DNA of 11,530 nucleotides. It comes from Oscillospiraceae bacterium. GTDB taxonomy: Bacteria; Bacillota; Clostridia; Oscillospirales; Ruminococcaceae. Location of the stretch: assembly GCA_019423445.1 (NCBI GenBank), contig JAHZBJ010000048.1, forward strand, positions 945 through 12,474, written 5' to 3'. The notes below the pieces were generated by a model that made no database searches, had not been told where the DNA came from, and was given only the letters and a program-made list of their open reading frames with translations. A program made the position numbers and the translations under genes. Shown here in pieces: positions 7,176-11,530 of this stretch (position 1 is its first letter; each line of letters starts with the position of its first letter).

Positions 7176-7204
7176 TTTCCACCCTCTCTTTTTTATGCTA
7201 CAAT
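7176..7204 (+). promoter_or_regulatory. Probable yfbR promoter with extended -10
   Basis: TTTCCA (7176-7181) and TACAAT (7199-7204) are separated by 17 bases, with TG at 7196-7197 giving an extended -10 (TGCTACAAT). It lies back to back with the yfhO promoter, leaving an approximately 75-base leader before the yfbR GTG. Confidence 0.6.
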
Positions 7205-7288
7205 ACCATCAGTGGACAAAGGGCCAACATTTTCAGGGCCTCCCGCACCCTGGCCCGGCGCCGCCTATGCCGATAGGAGGATCTGTTT

Positions 7289-7858
7289 GTGAAAACCGGT
7301 TTTTTCGCCATGCTCAGCCGTATGAAGCACATCTCCAGATGGGGGTTGATGCACAGCTCCCGCCCGGAAAACCTCAGTGAACACACCCTGGAGGTGGCCT
7401 ATTTGGCCCATGCCCTGGCGGTATTGGGGAACAGGCGGTTCGGGCGGGATTACGACCCGGGGAAGGCTGTGCTTTACGCCCTCTACCACGATTGCAGCGA
7501 GATCCTCACAGGGGACCTTCCCACTCCCGTAAAGTACCAGAACCCTCAGCTTCGGGACGCCTACAAAGCGGTGGAGGCCCAGGCTTCCAGGCGCCTTTTG
7601 GGGAAGCTTCCGGAGGAGATGAAGGAAGACTTTGCCCCCTGGTTTGATATTCCCGGGGAATACGCTCCCCTGGTGAAGGCGGCGGACAAGCTGTCTGCCC
7701 TGGTGAAATGCCAGGAGGAAAAAAACGCCGGCAGCCACGAATTTGACCGGGCCTATGAGACCACCCTTGCCTCCATCCGGGCCATGGCCTTGCCGGAGGC
7801 AGATACGTTTCTGGAGGAGTTTTTCCCTGCCTACGGCCTGACTTTGGACGAATTGTAG
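7289..7858 (+). CDS. yfbR: 5'-deoxynucleotidase YfbR
   Basis: This 189-residue HD-domain enzyme hydrolyses deoxyribonucleoside 5'-monophosphates to deoxynucleosides in the cytoplasm, balancing dNTP pools. It follows E. coli YfbR almost block by block: FFAMLSRMKHISRWGLM (R17, W18; the Trp senses the missing 2'-hydroxyl in the family), ENLSEHTLEVA (H32), YALYHDCSEILTGDLPTPVKY (H67, D68, E71, D76), and LVKAADKLSALVKCQEE (D133). These supply the metal and phosphate-binding residues. GTG at 7289 is set by AGGAGG at 7275-7280, 8 bases upstream, and gives the family's usual N-terminus. It is divergent from yfhO. The next gene (MATE) lies 100 bases downstream on the same strand with its own likely promoter. 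Confidence 0.95.
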   Translation: MKTGFFAMLSRMKHISRWGLMHSSRPENLSEHTLEVAYLAHALAVLGNRRFGRDYDPGKAVLYALYHDCSEILTGDLPTPVKYQNPQLRDAYKAVEAQASRRLLGKLPEEMKEDFAPWFDIPGEYAPLVKAADKLSALVKCQEEKNAGSHEFDRAYETTLASIRAMALPEADTFLEEFFPAYGLTLDEL

Positions 7859-7891
7859 TCCTCGATTCGACTCCCTGGAGAAAACCGCCCC

Positions 7892-7920
7892 TGGACAAGA
7901 GAAGGAAGTTGTGCTATCCT
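7892..7920 (+). promoter_or_regulatory. Probable promoter of the MATE transporter gene
   Basis: TGGACA (7892-7897) and TATCCT (7915-7920) are 17 bases apart, with TG at 7912-7913 before the -10 (TGCTATCCT). It lies 39 bases ahead of the GTG start. No terminator is seen after yfbR, so some read-through is likely too. Confidence 0.5.
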
Positions 7921-7958
7921 GATGCATTGCAGCTTTTAAGTTTGAGGAGGTATATCCT

Positions 7959-9335
7959 GTGGAACAGACTCTCCCTCGGGAGAACAGCATCACTGGCGGC
8001 GTGATTTGGAAAACGCTGCTGTCCTTTTTCTTCCCCATTCTGCTGGGAACATTCTTTCAGCAGCTTTACAACACCGCCGACGCCGTTATTGTGGGGCGTT
8101 ATGTGGGCAAGGAAGCCCTGGCTGCGGTGGGGGGATCCACCAGTACTCTGATCAATCTCCTGGTGGGACTTTTTGTGGGAATCTCTTCCGGCGCGGCGGT
8201 GATTATCTCCCAGCTGTATGGGGCCTGGGATACCGAAGGTACCCAGAAGGCGGTCCATACCTCTATGGCCTTTGCCATAGCCGGGGGGGCGCTGCTGATG
8301 GTGGTAGGCTGGGTGATTGCCCCGGCTGCCCTCCAGGCCATGAACACCCCTGAAGAAGTGCTGCCTTACTCCCTCATCTACATGCGGATCTACTTCCTGG
8401 GGATGATCTTTAATCTTGTCTACAATATGGGGGCCGGTATCCTTCGTGCGGTGGGGGATTCCAGGCGGCCCCTTTACTTCCTGATCGCCAGCTGTCTGGG
8501 GAATATTCTCCTGGACATTATCCTGGTGGTCTATATCCCCCTGGGGGTGCTGGGGGTGGCCCTGGGGACTCTGGCTTCCCAGTTCATCAGCGCTGTGCTG
8601 GTGTACCTTTCCCTGAGCCGCACCACCCATATTTACCATTTGAACCGGAAGAAGATCTCTTTTGACGGCCCAATGCTCCGAAGGATTGTTGTCATTGGCC
8701 TTCCTGCGGGGCTCCAGAGCGTCATGTATTCCATTTCCAATATCATTATCCAGTCCTCCATCAACGGCTTTGGAACCAACGCTGCCGCAGCCTGGACCGC
8801 TTACAGCAAGATTGATGGCTTTTTCTGGATGATCATGAGCGCCTTCGGCGTGGCTATCACCACCTTTTCCGGCCAGAATTTCGGTGCCGGCCAGTATGAC
8901 CGGATCCGGAAAAGCGTCAAGGTGTGTTTGGCCATCTCGGCAGGAACAGCGGTGTTCCTCAGCACCACCCTCTTTTTCCTGGGAAGCTTCGTCTACCAGC
9001 TTTTTACCAGCGATCCGGAAGTGATCCAGGAGGGAATGGTGATACTGCGGCTGCTGGTGCCCTTCTATATTACATACATCGCCATTGAGATCCTTTCCGG
9101 TGCCATGCGCGGAACCGGGGATTCCATCATACCCATGATCATCACCTGTGTTGGAATCTGTGTCCTCCGGGCAGTCTGGATCATGGTGGCGGTGCCCTAT
9201 TGGCGGGATATTCGCAATATTTGTCTCAGCTATCCCATTACCTGGAGTGTTACCTCTATTTTCTTTACCGTCTACTATCTCCAAGGTGGCTGGCTGCGCC
9301 GTCGCATTGCCAAGGCCCAGGCCGTCCAGGAGTAG
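7959..9335 (+). CDS. MATE-family multidrug/metabolite efflux transporter
   Basis: This 458-residue inner-membrane antiporter of the MATE family exports cationic drugs or metabolites using a Na+ or H+ gradient. Seen: the strongly typical opening LLSFFFPILLGTFFQQLYNTADAVIVGRYVGKEALAAVG (about residues 20-58, shown here as the family signature in two overlapping parts FFPILLGTFFQQLYNTAD and VIVGRYVGKEALAAVG), AGILRAVGDSRRPLY around 163-177, and the second-half repeat with GLPAGLQSVMYS and AYSKIDGFFWMIMSAFGVAITTF. The hydrophobic pattern fits twelve helices in two six-helix halves, and the length is standard. GTG at 7959 has AGGAGG at 7945-7950, 8 bases away. Substrate cannot be told from sequence. 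It ends just before a strong two-way terminator. Confidence 0.94.
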   Translation: MEQTLPRENSITGGVIWKTLLSFFFPILLGTFFQQLYNTADAVIVGRYVGKEALAAVGGSTSTLINLLVGLFVGISSGAAVIISQLYGAWDTEGTQKAVHTSMAFAIAGGALLMVVGWVIAPAALQAMNTPEEVLPYSLIYMRIYFLGMIFNLVYNMGAGILRAVGDSRRPLYFLIASCLGNILLDIILVVYIPLGVLGVALGTLASQFISAVLVYLSLSRTTHIYHLNRKKISFDGPMLRRIVVIGLPAGLQSVMYSISNIIIQSSINGFGTNAAAAWTAYSKIDGFFWMIMSAFGVAITTFSGQNFGAGQYDRIRKSVKVCLAISAGTAVFLSTTLFFLGSFVYQLFTSDPEVIQEGMVILRLLVPFYITYIAIEILSGAMRGTGDSIIPMIITCVGICVLRAVWIMVAVPYWRDIRNICLSYPITWSVTSIFFTVYYLQGGWLRRRIAKAQAVQE

Positions 9336-9364
9336 AAGATGCCCTGAACCAGAGGAAGAATCAA

Positions 9365-9399
9365 AAAACCGGGGAACTGTTCTGCAGTTCCCCGGTTTT
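9365..9399. terminator. Bidirectional rho-independent terminator, MATE gene / small gene
   Basis: A perfect 15-bp stem (9365-9379 with 9385-9399) with a TTCTG loop and a CCGGGGAACTG core is flanked by A and T runs. It lies 30 bases after the MATE stop and 8 bases beyond the stop of the leftward small gene, so it can serve both. Confidence 0.93.
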
Positions 9400-9406
9400 G
9401 CGCTGT

Positions 9407-9691
9407 CTAAAAAAGGGTTGTTAAGCTGGCTTTTTCCCAAGCGGCGAGGAAGGGCTCCCCACAGACGATGGCGTTTTCCGCCAGTTCTTCCACGCTGTCA
9501 AAACTCTGTTCCTGCTGCCCCTCCCACAGGGAGACATATTTCAAAGCGTTGTGTGGAGAGAGAAAAAAAGTCCGGTCCTCCACCTGAAACTCCAGTTCCC
9601 GGCCCCGTTGGATGAGCCAGATCAGGGCTGCCAGGGATTTGTCCTTCAACAGTTCCGCTGCGATGCGGTCATGGATGTCATAGGCGTCCAT
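9407..9691 (-). CDS. Small conserved-looking hypothetical protein (94 aa)
   Basis: No family is recognised. The 94-residue product is soluble, acidic and rich in aromatic residues, without signal peptide or membrane helix. An N-terminal helix (about 1-27, IHDRIAAELLKDKSLAALIWLIQ) is followed by two likely strands (ELEFQVEDRTFFLSPHN, 32-48), YVSLWEGQQEQSFDSVEELAENA (52-74) and a C-terminal helix with CGEPFLAAWEKA. A pattern of strand, hairpin, then Fds-eEL helix suggests a compact alpha/beta fold. The ATG at 9691 with GGGAGGG at 9698-9704 and the dedicated terminator support a real gene. It is divergent from the LysR gene. Confidence 0.75.
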   Translation of the reverse strand: MDAYDIHDRIAAELLKDKSLAALIWLIQRGRELEFQVEDRTFFLSPHNALKYVSLWEGQQEQSFDSVEELAENAIVCGEPFLAAWEKASLTTLF

Positions 9692-9750
9692 CGTTTACCC
9701 TCCCTTTTTCCGTGCGCCGGTCCGATAGGTCCTCCTGATGTTCTTTTTCT

Positions 9751-9779
9751 ATGATAGCAGACTACAGCTTTTCCTGCAA
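9751..9779 (-). promoter_or_regulatory. Weak candidate promoter for the small 94-aa gene
   Basis: On the minus strand TATCAT (9756-9751) has TTGCAG (9779-9774) 17 bases upstream. The -10 is fair and the -35 poor. It would give a leader of about 55 bases and sits next to the LysR operator region. Confidence 0.3.
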
Positions 9780-9786
9780 CAAAGGG

Positions 9787-9829
9787 GAAAGGAGTCTCCT
9801 TTCTTTCCCATTGACCGGGAAAGAAAGGA
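9787..9829. promoter_or_regulatory. Overlapping inverted repeats at the LysR gene promoter (putative operator)
   Basis: A perfect 13-bp inverted repeat, TCCTTTCTTTCCC (9797-9809) and GGGAAAGAAAGGA (9817-9829), surrounds ATTGACC, which holds the -35. A second inverted repeat, GAAAGGAG-T-CTCCTTTC (9787-9803), shares the left arm. The two pairings are mutually exclusive as hairpins but can both be protein sites. The position over a LysR-type gene's own promoter suggests autoregulation and perhaps control of the divergent small gene. Confidence 0.7.
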
Positions 9830-9839
9830 AAGCTATACT
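9811..9839 (+). promoter_or_regulatory. Promoter of the LysR-type regulator gene
   Basis: TTGACC (9811-9816) and TATACT (9834-9839) are exactly 17 bases apart, each one mismatch from consensus. The leader to the ATG is about 34 bases. The -35 lies in the centre of the 13-bp inverted repeat and its right arm fills most of the spacer, so bound protein would block polymerase. Confidence 0.75.
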
Positions 9840-9879
9840 TGTAATAGAAAAAAGACATAATCGGCGCAGGAGGATTTCC

Positions 9880-10833
9880 ATGGGACAGAAGGAGCTGCTT
9901 TATATCACCACCATTGCCCGGACCGGCAACATCTCTAAGGCGGCGGCGGAGCTGTTTGTGGCACAGCCTTCCCTGACCCGCTGCCTTCAAAAGGTGGAAG
10001 CGGGGCTGGGGGTGCAGCTGTTCAGCCGCACCGCCGAGGGGTTGGTACCCACCCAGGCGGGGGAGATCTACCTGGAAAGCGCCTATCAAATCCTCCGCAC
10101 CTACCAGGAAATGGAGCGTAAACTGGCGGGGGCCACGGAGTTGCGCAGCGGCAAGCTCACAGTGGGGGCTACCACCTTTTTGGCCTCCTATATCCTGCCG
10201 GAGATCCTTTCGGTATTTCACTCCCTTTATCCCAATGTAATTGTGGATGTGGAAGAAGCCCGGTCCTCTGCCATAGAGGAAGCCATTGCCAATGGGGAGC
10301 TGGAGGTGGGGTTCCTCCACACCCCGCAAAGCAACCCCCACATCGATGGGATCATTCTGGCCAGGGAGCGGTTCCTCCTGGCGGTGCCTCCCGATGACCC
10401 TCTCAGCCGGTACAGCTATTTTCAGGGGCGTGGGGAACAGAAGTACATGGACCTCTCCATGGCGGTGAACCGGGATTTTATTTGTACCTATCCGGGGCAG
10501 CGCAGCCGTATAGTGATGGATGCGATTTTTCAGAGGGCGGGTTTTTCTCCCCGTATCCGTTATCAGACCCGGAGCATTCAGACCGCTATGCGGATGGCTT
10601 ATGCGGGATTGGGGGTGACTTTGGTACCCCACAGCTACTGCGCCCTCATTGATCGGGGCGCAAGCCCGGATTTCTTTTTCCTGGAGCCTGGACTTTTGCC
10701 ATCCTGGGAATTGATGGTGGCCACAGGACGGGAGGTCCCTGTTTCCCGAGGGGCTTCTGAGATCATCCGTATCAGTAGGGAGGTAGTGCCCTACCTGTAC
10801 AAAAAAGACGCCGAGGAAGCCAGCGTCCTTTAA
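9880..10833 (+). CDS. LysR-family transcriptional regulator
   Basis: This 317-residue regulator has an N-terminal winged helix-turn-helix (about 1-60): TGNISKAAAELFVAQPSLTRCLQKVE at 15-40 covers the helix-turn-helix, here cited as AAAELFVAQPSLTRCL, then LGVQLFSRTAEGLVPTQAG. A linker helix runs to about 88. The periplasmic-binding-protein-like effector domain starts at KLTVGATTFLASYILPEIL and ends near 300. LysR proteins usually act as tetramers that sense a small metabolite. ATG at 9880 has AGGAGG at 9868-9873, 6 bases away; an in-frame extension 43 codons upstream crosses the promoter and is rejected. It is divergent from the small 94-aa gene and convergent with citC. The effector is unknown; a link to citrate is only suggested by position. 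Confidence 0.94.
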   Translation: MGQKELLYITTIARTGNISKAAAELFVAQPSLTRCLQKVEAGLGVQLFSRTAEGLVPTQAGEIYLESAYQILRTYQEMERKLAGATELRSGKLTVGATTFLASYILPEILSVFHSLYPNVIVDVEEARSSAIEEAIANGELEVGFLHTPQSNPHIDGIILARERFLLAVPPDDPLSRYSYFQGRGEQKYMDLSMAVNRDFICTYPGQRSRIVMDAIFQRAGFSPRIRYQTRSIQTAMRMAYAGLGVTLVPHSYCALIDRGASPDFFFLEPGLLPSWELMVATGREVPVSRGASEIIRISREVVPYLYKKDAEEASVL

Positions 10834-10842
10834 GAAGATGAA

Positions 10843-10885
10843 AAAAACAGCGCCTTTTCCCATATCAGGAAGAGGCGCTGTTTTT
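10843..10885. terminator. Bidirectional rho-independent terminator, LysR gene / citC
   Basis: An 18-bp stem (10843-10860 with 10868-10885, one T-G wobble) closes a seven-base loop and carries CAGCGCC/GGCGCTG with A and T runs on the two sides. It ends the LysR transcript (stop at 10833) and, read leftward, the citC transcript (stop at 10900). Confidence 0.92.
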
Positions 10886-10899
10886 ATTATTGGAGTGGA

Positions 10900-11530
10900 T
10901 CAGTAGTGAATCACTTCACTGGCGGAGCGGATGGCCTCTGCAACCTTCTCTCCCTCCGGGGTGAGGAAGAAGCGGTAGGTGGAATCCGGCACCAGAGGAC
11001 GGATCTCCTCCAGGCGGCCCTCGTGAATCAGCTGGCGCACCGCCGAAGCGCTGATAGGCCGCCCCGCCTCTTCCCGGCGGGGGATGATCACACAGTCAAT
11101 GCCGTCTTTGGGAAGCTCCTCTGCCATCACCTGGTTGTATGCGGAAGTGACCTGGGAGAAGGGTTCCTCCCCTACGTAACGTGCGGAGATTCCAAGGGTG
11201 GATGCGATCTTTTTAAATACCTGGATGTCCAGCCGCGCCTGGGCCTGGATCACATCCCCGGCGTCCTTGATGAAGTAGGAGGGGAAGGTGGAGGAGGAGA
11301 TCATGTAGCTGCCGGTCTGGTGCAGGAGCACATTGGGAATATCCGCCACCCCTTCCTTGACCAGCTGATACCGCGCCTGGAAAGGCACCAGGGAGGCGTC
11401 CTCAGTGACTACAAATAGATGGAGGAGATCACATTGGGAGGCGGCCTGTTCCACCAGCCAGCGATGTCCCAGGGTAAAGGGGTTTGCGTTCATGACAATG
11501 GCTGCCTGCTTTTTCCCGGCAGCGTCCGCC
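10900..11530 (-). CDS. citC: Citrate lyase ligase (CitC), partial, N-terminus outside window
   Basis: CitC ([citrate (pro-3S)-lyase] ligase) acetylates the prosthetic group of the acyl-carrier subunit of citrate lyase using ATP, switching the complex on for anaerobic citrate breakdown. About 209 C-terminal residues are visible, from the right edge. Seen: QAAIVMNANPFTLGHRWLVEQA, the nucleotidylyltransferase-fold TxGH motif (here NPFTLGHRWLVE); SSSTFPSYFIKD; DCVIIPRREEAGRPISASAVRQLI with the second nucleotide-binding signature ISASAVR; and a C-terminal helix. An internal ATG at 11493 is not the start, because the coding frame and the conserved strand before MNANPF continue to the edge. The usual full length of about 340 implies roughly 130 residues (GNAT-like N-terminal domain) beyond the window. 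The TGA stop is at 10902-10900, followed by the shared terminator. Confidence 0.93.
   Translation of the reverse strand, partial: ADAAGKKQAAIVMNANPFTLGHRWLVEQAASQCDLLHLFVVTEDASLVPFQARYQLVKEGVADIPNVLLHQTGSYMISSSTFPSYFIKDAGDVIQAQARLDIQVFKKIASTLGISARYVGEEPFSQVTSAYNQVMAEELPKDGIDCVIIPRREEAGRPISASAVRQLIHEGRLEEIRPLVPDSTYRFFLTPEGEKVAEAIRSASEVIHY

Noticed and set aside
7205..7288. Riboswitch or attenuator in the yfbR leader
   Set aside because: GGGCC/GGCCC pairings are possible, but no known riboswitch core or terminator with a T-run is present.
7914..9440. Open frame of about 508 codons on the minus strand across the MATE gene
   Set aside because: It is antisense to a clear MATE transporter, has no fitting ribosome binding site, and its product is low-complexity His/Gly/Gln-rich, as expected of an antisense frame in GC-rich codon use.
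9646..10863. Open frame of about 405 codons antisense to the LysR gene
   Set aside because: It covers the opposite strand of the regulator, crosses its promoter and runs into the small 94-aa gene. No protein family is recognisable.
11491..11493. ATG at 11493 as the citC start
   Set aside because: It lies inside the conserved AIVMNANPF strand, the frame continues to the window edge, and the product would lack the N-terminal domain.

Overview
The window looks like a chromosomal segment from a GC-rich Firmicute of class Clostridia, most like gut Oscillospiraceae/Ruminococcaceae. The evidence is AGGAGG-type ribosome binding sites before nearly every gene, GTG starts, Ser/Gln-rich lipoproteins, sigma-70/SigA promoters, and families common in that group (YfhO-type membrane proteins, DUF4304, citrate lyase ligase). 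The genus assignment is inference. No tRNA, rRNA, CRISPR array, transposase, phage gene or attachment site was seen. The segment is ordinary, compact chromosome rather than an obvious accessory island, and I did not find a clear undescribed multi-gene system.

Left part (1-2856, all minus strand). A Fur-family regulator, an HDDC2-type HD phosphohydrolase and an AlaX-type alanyl-tRNA editing enzyme form a tight operon (gaps of 18 and 1 bases). It is driven by a perfect TTGACA-17-TATAAT promoter whose -10 lies in a palindrome. A partial metallo-beta-lactamase-fold hydrolase lies downstream and may be co-transcribed. The three enzymes belong to metal-using families and their first gene is a metalloregulator relative, so metal control is a plausible theme.

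Middle (2987-7858). A lipoprotein of unknown function reads rightward and ends at a strong two-way terminator. It shares this terminator with a leftward pair: a YfhO-family GT-C-like membrane protein followed by a DUF4304 protein. Divergent from yfhO is yfbR (5'-deoxynucleotidase), with facing promoters in a 220-base gap. The window therefore holds two different HD-fold nucleotide phosphohydrolases.

Right part (7959-11530). A MATE exporter with its own likely promoter ends at a two-way terminator shared with a small unknown protein on the minus strand. Divergent from that small gene is a LysR-type regulator. Its promoter is embedded in two overlapping inverted repeats, the best operator candidate in the window. 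The LysR gene ends at another two-way terminator facing citC (citrate lyase ligase), which runs off the right edge. Other citrate lyase genes are expected beyond that edge.
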